Assembly: GCA_024763435.1 (NCBI GenBank)
Contig: JANTFN010000067.1
Span: 1 to 8,411 of the forward strand
Direction: 5' to 3'
Length of the DNA: 8,411 nucleotides
DNA from: Thermodesulfobacteriota bacterium
Lineage (GTDB): Bacteria > Desulfobacterota > S145-22
How positions within the stretch are numbered: position 1 is the stretch's first letter; each line of letters begins with the position of its first letter. The position numbers and the translations under genes were made by a program. Positions 1 through 6,543 of this stretch are shown here, piece by piece. The notes under the pieces were generated by a model that was given only the letters and a program-made list of their open reading frames with translations, was not told the DNA's origin and made no database searches.

Positions 1-676
1 TAGCCCCTTTCCCAAAAACATTAGGCTTGGGCGTCAGATCATCCAGACCGATATCCGTAATCGCGGCCAGCGTGTTAATAGCCGAAATGGCATCCGCCCC
101 GCCCTTTTTGGCATACATGGCGGGTTCATTCATATCCGTGATGTTTGGGGTCATCTTTGCCATCACGGGGATAGTCGTTGCCTTTTTAACCGTTTCCGTA
201 AATAATTCAACAAGATCAAAAGCCTGACCCACTTTGGATCCAGACCCTTCTATAGACATATGCGGACAGGAAAAATTGAGTTCCAGCATATCCGCCCCCG
301 CATCCTCCGCCGATTTGGCCAGAATTTCCCACTCTTTGTTGGCAAATCCCATAATACTTGCCACAATTCGATGTTTTGGATAATGCTTTTTAAGCCATTT
401 AATATCTTTGAGATTATGTTCCAGGGGGCGGTCGGAAACCTGCTCCACATTCTGAAGGCCAATCATACGGCTTCCCTGATAGTTATATTTATTCAACCTC
501 GGAGACGGATGAATAATCGGCGTAACTTGCGTCGCAAGGGTTTTATAAGCAACACCAGCCCATCCGGCGTCAAAGGCACGCGCAATCATCTCCGCACAAT
601 TAGAAACGGGAGATGAAGAAAGCATAAACGGATTCAAAAATTTTACACCGCAAAAATCAATACTGAGATCTTTCAT
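1..676 (-). CDS. preA: Dihydropyrimidine dehydrogenase FMN subunit PreA (3' end cut by window edge)
   Basis: Catalytic half of the dihydropyrimidine dehydrogenase that reduces uracil or thymine to the 5,6-dihydro form in the cytoplasm, taking electrons from PreT. The first 225 residues are visible and form the FMN TIM barrel of the dihydroorotate dehydrogenase-like fold. Residues matching those that bind pyrimidine in mammalian DPD are present: N76 and E78 (GLQNVEQ), N134-S136-C137-P-H139 (NFSCPH; C137 is the presumed catalytic acid, equivalent to DPD Cys671) and N201-T202 (AINT). K174 in AKMTPN is a likely FMN contact. The C-terminal ferredoxin-like region with two 4Fe4S clusters, expected in this family, would lie beyond base 1. 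The ATG at 676 is 4 nt after the preT stop, and its Shine-Dalgarno AAGGGGGAG sits in the end of preT, so the two are translationally coupled. Residue correspondences come from memory of the family. Confidence 0.93.
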   Translation of the reverse strand, partial: MKDLSIDFCGVKFLNPFMLSSSPVSNCAEMIARAFDAGWAGVAYKTLATQVTPIIHPSPRLNKYNYQGSRMIGLQNVEQVSDRPLEHNLKDIKWLKKHYPKHRIVASIMGFANKEWEILAKSAEDAGADMLELNFSCPHMSIEGSGSKVGQAFDLVELFTETVKKATTIPVMAKMTPNITDMNEPAMYAKKGGADAISAINTLAAITDIGLDDLTPKPNVFGKGA

Positions 677-680
677 CGGT

Positions 681-2024
681 TTACTCCCCCTTCCCATTTA
701 AGTGTTCCATAATGGCCTGGGCGGCCCTCTTCCCGTCCGCCACAGCTTCAACAACAAGTGCGGGGCCCCGCGTAATATCCCCTCCGGAATAAACCCACGG
801 GCTGGAAGTTTGAAGCGTTTCATCCGAAACCTCTACAAGGCCGGCATTATTCCAAGAGATGCCTGCAAGGGCCTGCAGCCCTTCTTCCGACCGTGACGCA
901 AGGGCCTCTATGGCAAAATCTGCCGTGATTTCAAATTCCGTCCCCGGAATTTCTTCCGGCCGCCGTCTGCCGGAGGCGTCCGGCGCCCCAAGACGTGTCC
1001 GTCTGCATGAAATTGATTCAAGGTGATCGCTGCCATTGTATTTTACCGGCTGGGCAAGAATGAGAAAGTGAATACCGTTATTCAGGGCCTGGACCTTCTC
1101 CTTTTCTTCCGCGGGCATCTGGGTATAAGAGCGTCTATACAGGAGATAAACGTCTTCCGCGCCTGCTTTAACAGCCCATTCAGCCGCGTCCATGGCCACG
1201 GAGCCGCCTCCGATAACCGCGGCAACCTTCCCCTTTACCGCAGTTTCAACCGCGGCATCGGATGTGTTTAAGCCGTTCAGAAACGCCGTTGCGCTCACAA
1301 CCCCCTCAAGGGTGCTTCCTTCAATATCCAGACGAATAGGATCCCACAACCCCGGCGAAAAGAACACGGCTTTAAATCCCTGCTGTTTCAATTTCTCCAA
1401 TCCATCGGTTCCTTCAACAGGGCTGTTTGTTTCAATGTTCACGCCGAGAGCACCTATTTCATTAATTTCTTTTTCCAGTCCCTTCGTCGAAAGCCTGAAG
1501 GATGGAATTCCGTATCTCAGATTTCCCCCTGGAAGGTTCTTTTTCTCAAAGACGGTAACCTCATACCCTTTTAAAGATAACTCCCGTGCGCAGGTCAAAC
1601 CGGCGGGGCCGCTGCCAACAACAGCAACCTTCTCTTTAACCTCCGCCACTTTCTTTACGGGTTGGAACCCGATAGCCCATCCATGTTCTACAAGGAAACG
1701 CTGCAATTTCCCTATCTGGATAGGCCTGTCAATAGCTGTCCGGGAACAGGCCAGCTCACAGAGTTTAGCCGTGGGGCAGACAACACCGCAGCTCCATCCG
1801 AATGGATTATTCTGTTTGATGGTTCGTATCGCGCCTGTTACGTTCCTGAACCTTGTCTTTCTGATAAAACTCCCCGGATCGGTCCCCGCGGGACAGGCCT
1901 GGCTGCACGGCGCGTCAAAACAGAGCAGGCAGCGGGCCGCCTCTTCTACTGCCAGAGTCAGGTTAAACCCCTTTTCCATCTCATCCGAAAACAATGGTGC
2001 TTTTTCTGCTGATTGTGTCGACAT
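681..2024 (-). CDS. preT: Dihydropyrimidine dehydrogenase NAD(P)H-oxidising subunit PreT
   Basis: FAD/FeS subunit that oxidises NAD(P)H and passes electrons to PreA. It has 447 residues; the family, which includes the GltD-like small subunits, is about 410-480. The N-terminal cysteine-rich domain carries C32, C35, C40 and C44, then C79, C83, C89 and C93, the ligand set for two 4Fe4S clusters. An FAD Rossmann motif (VVGSGPAG, residues 135-142, with E160 ending the second strand) and an NAD(P) Rossmann motif (AVIGGGSVAMD, about 269-279) follow. The C-terminal FAD-closing segment is YSGGDITRGPALVVEAV (412-428). R297-R298 after the second nucleotide motif resemble the NADPH 2'-phosphate site of GltD and mammalian DPD, so NADPH is a reasonable guess. 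Ala376 sits where relatives have Gly in an A-x-G motif, a mild oddity. Start at 2024 is supported by AGGAGG at 2036-2031 with 6 nt spacing. Confidence 0.93.
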   Translation of the reverse strand: MSTQSAEKAPLFSDEMEKGFNLTLAVEEAARCLLCFDAPCSQACPAGTDPGSFIRKTRFRNVTGAIRTIKQNNPFGWSCGVVCPTAKLCELACSRTAIDRPIQIGKLQRFLVEHGWAIGFQPVKKVAEVKEKVAVVGSGPAGLTCARELSLKGYEVTVFEKKNLPGGNLRYGIPSFRLSTKGLEKEINEIGALGVNIETNSPVEGTDGLEKLKQQGFKAVFFSPGLWDPIRLDIEGSTLEGVVSATAFLNGLNTSDAAVETAVKGKVAAVIGGGSVAMDAAEWAVKAGAEDVYLLYRRSYTQMPAEEKEKVQALNNGIHFLILAQPVKYNGSDHLESISCRRTRLGAPDASGRRRPEEIPGTEFEITADFAIEALASRSEEGLQALAGISWNNAGLVEVSDETLQTSSPWVYSGGDITRGPALVVEAVADGKRAAQAIMEHLNGKGE

Positions 2025-2053
2025 TCCTTTCCTCCTCTTATAAAAATTACTTC

Positions 2054-2088
2054 AAAAAAACAAATCCCTTCCTCAAGGCGAGAAGGGA
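2054..2088 (-). terminator. Terminator-like hairpin in the preT leader (possible attenuator)
   Basis: Read on the minus strand, TCCCTTC (2088-2082) pairs with GAAGGGA (2071-2065) in a perfect 7-bp stem. Pairing can extend inward by two more pairs around a single bulged base. TTTGTTTTTTT follows at once (2064-2054). This is the shape of an intrinsic terminator, yet it lies between the predicted preTA promoter and the preT start codon. On the plus strand the T run is further from the stem and less convincing. Whether it terminates is unknown. Confidence 0.45.
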
Positions 2089-2102
2089 AAACAATTTTTT
2101 TC

Positions 2103-2130
2103 ATTTTACAGCTTCAAAAACGTTTGTCAA
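2103..2130 (-). promoter_or_regulatory. Sigma70-type promoter for preTA
   Basis: On the minus strand a perfect -35 TTGACA (2130-2125) is followed after 16 nt by TAAAAT (2108-2103), one base off the -10 consensus. Transcription would start near 2096 and give a leader of about 70 nt. The position and direction suit preT. The promoter is called from consensus only. Confidence 0.6.
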
Positions 2131-2131
2131 G
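2112..2131. promoter_or_regulatory. CG-centred palindrome over the preT -35 (candidate operator)
   Basis: CTTCAAAAACGTTTGTCAAG is a 20-bp imperfect palindrome with 8 of 10 base pairs matching around a central CG. It covers the whole -35 element and part of the spacer of the preTA promoter, where a repressor would block polymerase. Even length and a central CG are typical of LacI/PurR-family operators, but no regulator gene is in the window, so the family is a guess. Confidence 0.4.
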
Positions 2132-2256
2132 ACATGGGGCGCGGGGTCGGGGAGGATCGGAGAAGGGGTTTATATGAGGCGGGGGATGTATGTCAGCAGA
2201 ATTAAAATATCGTTTTGAAATTTGTTTGGAGGGGGTTGCCGGAGAGAAAAAAACAC

Positions 2257-2285
2257 TTGACATGAGAAAACAGGTTGTTTATTAT
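2257..2285 (+). promoter_or_regulatory. Sigma70-type promoter for the rightward operon
   Basis: A perfect TTGACA (2257-2262) is followed after 17 nt by TATTAT (2280-2285), one mismatch from consensus at the preferred spacing. Transcription would start at about 2292, roughly 44 nt before the beta-ureidopropionase start codon. A TATAAT at 2291-2296 also exists, but it is 28 nt from the -35 and less likely to be the -10. The spacer holds a short inverted repeat, AAACA-GGT-TGTTT (2268-2280). Confidence 0.68.
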
Positions 2286-2288
2286 GCC

Positions 2289-2304
2289 GTTATAATTGTT
2301 ATAA
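2289..2304. repeat. GTTATAA direct repeat at the operon start site
   Basis: GTTATAATTGTTATAA contains two GTTATAA copies (2289-2295 and 2298-2304) spaced 9 nt start to start. Since TTATAA is itself palindromic, the element is also nearly symmetric. It overlaps the predicted transcription start of the rightward operon, which would suit an operator or start-site control. The very AT-rich sequence means chance is possible. Confidence 0.35.
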
Positions 2305-2335
2305 AAGAGTGAGAAAACTTAAAAGGAGAAAACTC

Positions 2336-3211
2336 ATGGCAAGAATCGTAAAAATCGGGTTGATTCAGGCAAAAAATGAGGTTCCCGGAACAGAGCCGGT
2401 GAGCGTCATTAAAAAGGCAATGATTGACAAACATGTCAAACTTATCGAAGAGGCCGCCGGTAAAGGGGCCCAGATGTTATGTCTCCAGGAGATCTTTTAC
2501 GGCCCCTATTTTCCGGCCGAGCAGGAAACCAAATGGTATGAGGCGACCGAGAGAATCCCGGATGGCCCGACGGTTCAGTTGATGATGGAACTGGCCAAGA
2601 AGTACCAGATGGTCATCGTCGTGCCTATCTATGAAGAGGTCATGGCCGGGGTTTACTACAATACGGCTGCTGTTATTGATGCAGATGGCTCCTATCTGGG
2701 GATCTACCGTAAAAACCATATCCCCCATGTTGCCCCTGGATTCTGGGAAAAATTCTACTTCAAACCCGGCAACCTTGGATATCCGACCTTTCAGACCGCC
2801 TATGGCCGGGTAGGAGTCTATATCTGTTACGACAGGCATTTCCCTGAAGGAGCGAGGCTTCTCGGCCTGAACGGGGCGGAGATCGTTTTCAATCCTTCCG
2901 CAACCGTAGCGGGCCTTTCGGAATACCTGTGGAAACTGGAGCAACCTGCCCATGCCGTCGCGAACGGTTATTATATTGCGGCAATCAATCGAATCGGACA
3001 TGAGCAACCCTGGGATATCGGAGAGTTCTACGGGTCGAGCTACATTTGTGACCCGAGGGGACAGATGGTGACCGTAGGCAGCCGAGACAAGGATGAGGTT
3101 ATTGTGGGTGACGTGGATTTTGACATGATTAAGGAAGTTCGGAATGTATGGCAGTTTTTCAGAGACAGAAGGCCGGAGACCTATGGAGATATGACAAGGC
3201 TTCTTCCCTGA
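2336..3211 (+). CDS. pydC: Beta-ureidopropionase (N-carbamoyl-beta-alanine amidohydrolase), nitrilase superfamily
   Basis: Third enzyme of reductive pyrimidine catabolism: hydrolyses N-carbamoyl-beta-alanine (or its methylated thymine equivalent) to beta-alanine, CO2 and ammonia. It has 291 residues, a single carbon-nitrogen hydrolase domain. The Glu-Lys-Cys triad reads E52 (LCLQEIF), K126 (YRKNHIP) and C164 (ICYDRHFP), with a further conserved Glu at about 138. NPSATVAGLSEYLW (186-199), AINRIG (216-221) and FYGSSY (231-236) closely resemble eukaryotic beta-ureidopropionase and separate it from generic nitrilases. The ATG at 2336 was chosen because AAAAGGAG ends 7 nt upstream and the protein then begins MARIVKIGLIQ, the usual first strand. 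An in-frame GTG at 2309 would add nine basic residues and lacks a ribosome site. It is first in the operon. N-carbamoylputrescine or D-carbamoyl-amino-acid hydrolase is the alternative, but context favours this call. Confidence 0.9.
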   Translation: MARIVKIGLIQAKNEVPGTEPVSVIKKAMIDKHVKLIEEAAGKGAQMLCLQEIFYGPYFPAEQETKWYEATERIPDGPTVQLMMELAKKYQMVIVVPIYEEVMAGVYYNTAAVIDADGSYLGIYRKNHIPHVAPGFWEKFYFKPGNLGYPTFQTAYGRVGVYICYDRHFPEGARLLGLNGAEIVFNPSATVAGLSEYLWKLEQPAHAVANGYYIAAINRIGHEQPWDIGEFYGSSYICDPRGQMVTVGSRDKDEVIVGDVDFDMIKEVRNVWQFFRDRRPETYGDMTRLLP

Positions 3212-3258
3212 AAACAAAACATAACAAATAACCGGAGCAAACTCCTGAGGGTAGTTTA

Positions 3259-5127
3259 ATGCAATTTGGCTGGTGGGGAAAATTATTAGAAGTTGATTTG
3301 AACCAACGAAAAACAGATGTGAAAGAAATTTCACCCGAAGACATGAGAACCTATTCTGGCGGCAGCGGATTTGCCGCCAGAATTTTATTTATGGGTCTCG
3401 ATGAGGCTGTTGATCCGCTTTCAGAGAAATCGCCCATGCTATTCATGGCTGGACTGCTGACGGGAACACCGGCACCTTCCGCTTCGCGGTCAACAGTTTG
3501 CGCCCGTTCCCCTTTGACAGGTATCTGGGATGAATCAAACGTGGGCGGTTACTGGGGCGCGGAACTGAAGTCCGCGGGATGGGACGGCATTCTTGTCAGG
3601 GGTGTTTCGGAAAGTCCTGTCTATCTGTATGTTACCGGGGATGGTGTGGAAATTCGGGATGCTTCCAGTCTCTGGGGAAAAGACACCTTTGAAACGGAAG
3701 AGGCGATTCGGGCGCAGACTGACGCAAAGACGAAGGTTGCTTCCATCGGCCCGGCGGGTGAAAAAAAGATTTTAATCTCATCAATTATGTTTGACGGACG
3801 TCTGGGACGCGCGGCAGGCAGGGGCGGGCTGGGTGCCGTCATGGGGTCGAAAAATCTGAAGGCCGTCGCCGTGCGGGGTCATCAGCGTGTGCCTGTTCAT
3901 GACCTTGCCGCCTTGAAGCGCCTCTTGAAGACCGAGATCCCGGTTATCAGAGAAAAAGCCGCCGGGATGACCAAATTGGGAACCGCGGGGGGCGTGCAAG
4001 CCGTGGAGGCGTGGGGAGACCTGCCCATCAAGAACTGGCGGTTGGGAAGTTGGGAAGAAGGCGCGATTAAAACCACCGGCCAGACCTGGCTGCCCAAAAC
4101 CCTGGCCTCTCATCACACCTGTTATGGATGCCCCATTCGCTGTTCAAAGCTTATCCGCCTCGATACCGGACCCTATGCGGGAATCTACGGGCACTTTCCG
4201 GAGTATGAAACCCTGGCCGGGTTCGGCGCAAACTGTCTAAATGACAACTATGAAGTCATTATGGCGGCCAATGACCTGTGTAACCGGTATGGGCTTGACA
4301 CTATCTCCGCGAGCGCGGGCGTTGCCTTTGCCATGGAGCTTTATGAGAAGGGAATCATCAGCACCTCGGACACAGATGGTCTTGAGGTGCTTTGGGGGAA
4401 TGCTGACAGCATCCTGACCCTGACCCGCCAGATAGCCGAGGGAAAGGGCTTTGGAAAAATCCTGGGGGAAGGAACCCGAAACGCGGCCTTGAAGATTGGA
4501 AAGAATACCATCGAATACAGCATTCAGGTCAAAGGGCTTGAGTTTGCCTTTCACGACCCGCGCGCCTTTACCTCCATGGCGGCGAATTACGCCACGGAAA
4601 ACAGGGGGGCCTGTCACCTCGGTGCCCTGACCTATTTCCTTGGCCGGGGGATTAAGGTTCCGGACCTTGGGTATACCGAACCCCCGGATGTCCTGTCGAA
4701 TGAAGGCAAGGGGAAAATTGCCTATGACATGCAGAATTACATGAGCATTTTTAACCCCATGGGATTGTGTAAATTCCTCTTTCTCGCAAGTGTTGGCCCG
4801 ACTCAAATTGCCGGATGGGTCCGGGCGGTAACCGGATGGGATGTGAGCGGCGACGAACTGATGGAGATGGGGCAGCGTCTTTTCAGTCTGAAACGGATGT
4901 ACAACGTCAGGCTGGGTATCAGTCGGAAGGATGACATCCTGCCGCCGCGCCTGATGGACCACGCGCGTCCGTCAGGAAAATCGCAGGGAAGTCTGCCGCA
5001 CCTCGGAAAGATGCTGGACGAGTATTACAAGCTCCGCGGATGGTCGGAAGAAGGTATCCCGAGGCCGGAGACGCTGGAAACCTTGGGACTGGCATGGACA
5101 AAGGATGCCCTTCCTATTGTTATTTAA
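3259..5127 (+). CDS. aor: Aldehyde:ferredoxin oxidoreductase (tungstopterin, AOR family)
   Basis: Oxidises an aldehyde to the carboxylic acid with ferredoxin as electron acceptor, using a bis-tungstopterin centre and one 4Fe4S cluster, in the cytoplasm. At 622 residues it is full length for AOR. The N-terminal pterin-binding domain opens with the typical GWWGKLLEVDL. Cluster ligands are C288, C291, C295 (CYGCPIRC) and C504 (MGLC). The motifs FPEYETLAGFG (313-323), NRYGLDTIS (342-350), HDPRAF (432-437), ENRGACH (447-453) and C-terminal DDILPPRL (558-565) are all family hallmarks. In both pterin motifs the leading residue is Asn (N342, N499) where P. furiosus AOR has Asp. The start at 3259 has GAGGG 7 nt upstream. 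It lies 47 nt after beta-ureidopropionase and 27 nt before dihydropyrimidinase, so it is an operon member. No AorA-type ferredoxin subunit is nearby. Substrate is unknown; malonate semialdehyde is inferred from context. Confidence 0.9.
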   Translation: MQFGWWGKLLEVDLNQRKTDVKEISPEDMRTYSGGSGFAARILFMGLDEAVDPLSEKSPMLFMAGLLTGTPAPSASRSTVCARSPLTGIWDESNVGGYWGAELKSAGWDGILVRGVSESPVYLYVTGDGVEIRDASSLWGKDTFETEEAIRAQTDAKTKVASIGPAGEKKILISSIMFDGRLGRAAGRGGLGAVMGSKNLKAVAVRGHQRVPVHDLAALKRLLKTEIPVIREKAAGMTKLGTAGGVQAVEAWGDLPIKNWRLGSWEEGAIKTTGQTWLPKTLASHHTCYGCPIRCSKLIRLDTGPYAGIYGHFPEYETLAGFGANCLNDNYEVIMAANDLCNRYGLDTISASAGVAFAMELYEKGIISTSDTDGLEVLWGNADSILTLTRQIAEGKGFGKILGEGTRNAALKIGKNTIEYSIQVKGLEFAFHDPRAFTSMAANYATENRGACHLGALTYFLGRGIKVPDLGYTEPPDVLSNEGKGKIAYDMQNYMSIFNPMGLCKFLFLASVGPTQIAGWVRAVTGWDVSGDELMEMGQRLFSLKRMYNVRLGISRKDDILPPRLMDHARPSGKSQGSLPHLGKMLDEYYKLRGWSEEGIPRPETLETLGLAWTKDALPIVI

Positions 5128-5154
5128 CAAAGTTTTAGTTTAAGGAGGCCCCTT

Positions 5155-6543
5155 ATGGATATCAAGATAACTAACGCGCACATTATTACGGCAACGGATG
5201 CCTATAAAGGAGAAATCGGGATTCGTAACGGTAAAATCGCGGTAATTTCCCGCAAACTTTCCGAAAAGGCAGATAAGATTATCGACGCAAAGGGGAAATA
5301 CGTTTTCCCCGGCGCTATCGATATTCATACCCATCTCGATATGCCCTTTATGGGAGAAACATCCAGCGACGACTTTAAGACGGGGACTATTGCCGCCGCG
5401 TTTGGGGGAACGACAGCCCTTGTGGATTTCGCAATTCAGGGGAAGGGAATGTCCCTTAGAGACGCCTTTGACACCTGGAGCGCAAAAGCCAAAGGGAAAG
5501 CAGTGATAGATTACGGGTTCCATGTGGCGATCTGTGATCTTAACGATAAGGTCCTTGATGAAATTCCTGAAATGGTCAAGGCAGGAATTACAAGTTTCAA
5601 GTGCTTCCTCGCCTATAAAGGGGCCCTGATGATTGATGACGGCGCGCTTTTCCGAATTCTGAAGCAGGCCAATCGATATGGCGCGCTGGTTATGATTCAC
5701 GCGGAAAATGGTGATATCATTGATATTCTCGTCTCGGACATGATTAAAAACGGCAAGACAGCTCCAAAATACCATGCCCTGAGCCGCCCCCCTGAGGCCG
5801 AGGGAGAGGCAACAGGCAGGGGGATTGCCGTAGCGCAGATGGCGGGCGCGCCCATTTACATCGTGCACCTGACCTGTCGGGAGGCCCTGGAAAAGGTTGT
5901 GGCCTCGCGTGACGCCGGATTTCCAACCTTTGCTGAAACCTGTCCTCAGTACCTGCTGCTGAGTTATAAAAACTACGAAGAGCCCAATTTTAACGGGGCA
6001 AAATACGTCATGTCACCGCCGGTTCGTTCGCGGGAAGATCAGGCGGCTCTCTGGAAGGCCCTGAAGACAGGGGACCTTCAGGTTGTTTCCACCGACCATT
6101 GCCCCTTCAACTTCAAGGGGCAGAAGGAACTGGGACGGGATGATTTCTCTAAAATCCCCAATGGCGCGCCGGGGATTGAAAACCGGGTTTCCCTCATGTT
6201 TTCCGAGGGCGTCGGAAAAAAACGCCTGAGCCTCAACCGGTTTGTTGAGATTGTTTCAACGGCACCCGCCAAACTGTTTGGGATGTTCCCTGAAAAAGGA
6301 ACAATCGCGGTGGGCAGTGACGCGGATCTTGTTATTTTTGATCCGAAAAAACCCTTTACGATTTCGGCAAAAACGAATCACCAGAACGTGGATTACACGC
6401 CCTACGAAGGCTTCAAAGGGAAAGGGGTTGTGGAAACGGTCCTTTCCGGCGGCAGGGTTGTCGTGGAAGACGGCAAAATGCTGGCACAACCGGGTTCAGG
6501 ACGTTTTATCAAACGGAAGCCTTCAAAAAAAGGCCTTATGTAA
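5155..6543 (+). CDS. hydA: Dihydropyrimidinase (D-hydantoinase family)
   Basis: Second enzyme of the pathway: opens the dihydrouracil or dihydrothymine ring to the N-carbamoyl-beta-amino acid. It has 462 residues, usual for this cyclic amidohydrolase. The binuclear metal site is complete: H58 and H60 (DIHTHLD), the carbamylated lysine K149 (SFKCFLAYKG), H182 (MIHAEN), H238 (IVHLTC) and D314 (STDHCPF). Substrate-loop residues Y154, S287 (MSPP) and N336 (PNGAPG) match the dihydropyrimidinase/D-hydantoinase group, not allantoinase or dihydroorotase. The small beta-sandwich is made from the N- and C-terminal segments. The start is set by AAGGAGG (5142-5148) 6 nt before the ATG, the best ribosome site in the operon. 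Hydantoin activity is possible in this family, but PreTA and beta-ureidopropionase next door favour a pyrimidine role. Confidence 0.94.
   Translation: MDIKITNAHIITATDAYKGEIGIRNGKIAVISRKLSEKADKIIDAKGKYVFPGAIDIHTHLDMPFMGETSSDDFKTGTIAAAFGGTTALVDFAIQGKGMSLRDAFDTWSAKAKGKAVIDYGFHVAICDLNDKVLDEIPEMVKAGITSFKCFLAYKGALMIDDGALFRILKQANRYGALVMIHAENGDIIDILVSDMIKNGKTAPKYHALSRPPEAEGEATGRGIAVAQMAGAPIYIVHLTCREALEKVVASRDAGFPTFAETCPQYLLLSYKNYEEPNFNGAKYVMSPPVRSREDQAALWKALKTGDLQVVSTDHCPFNFKGQKELGRDDFSKIPNGAPGIENRVSLMFSEGVGKKRLSLNRFVEIVSTAPAKLFGMFPEKGTIAVGSDADLVIFDPKKPFTISAKTNHQNVDYTPYEGFKGKGVVETVLSGGRVVVEDGKMLAQPGSGRFIKRKPSKKGLM

Larger units (their letters stand above)
2025..2335. promoter_or_regulatory. Divergent control region between preTA and the pyrimidine operon
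   Basis: This 311-base stretch has no convincing gene. It separates two divergent start codons and holds a promoter for each direction, with several structured elements listed separately: a leader hairpin (2054-2088), a CG-centred palindrome (2112-2131), a G-rich stretch (2136-2185) and a direct repeat (2289-2304). Opposite promoters on one short region serving the same pathway suggest coordinated control. No regulator gene is visible in the window. Confidence 0.75.

Noticed and set aside
227..268. Loss of the catalytic cysteine in PreA (Val in GSKVGQ)
   Set aside because: On comparison the DPD catalytic cysteine lies in the NLSCPH motif, which PreA keeps as NFSCPH with C137; the Val is at a non-catalytic place.
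1192..2043. Long plus-strand frame (283 codons) opposite preT
   Set aside because: It is antisense to a well-supported FeS flavoprotein and shows no recognisable domain.
2291..2296. TATAAT as the -10 of the rightward promoter
   Set aside because: It is 28 nt from TTGACA; TATTAT at 2280-2285 has the ideal 17-nt spacing.
2309..2335. Upstream in-frame GTG start for beta-ureidopropionase
   Set aside because: It has no Shine-Dalgarno, falls about 17 nt after the predicted transcription start, and adds basic residues encoded by the ribosome site itself; the ATG at 2336 has a well-placed AAAAGGAG.
3232..3250. GGAG-CAAA-CTCC hairpin before the AOR gene as a terminator
   Set aside because: Only 4 bp with no T run; more likely chance near the ribosome site.
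2477..3334. Long minus-strand frame (285 codons) opposite beta-ureidopropionase
   Set aside because: Antisense shadow of a gene with a complete catalytic triad; no ribosome site and no family motif.
4237..4962. Minus-strand frame (241 codons) opposite the AOR gene
   Set aside because: Lies wholly inside a full-length AOR with all cluster cysteines; sequence looks like out-of-frame translation.
5140..5868. Minus-strand frame (242 codons) opposite dihydropyrimidinase
   Set aside because: Overlaps the metal-binding half of a complete enzyme; no supporting features.
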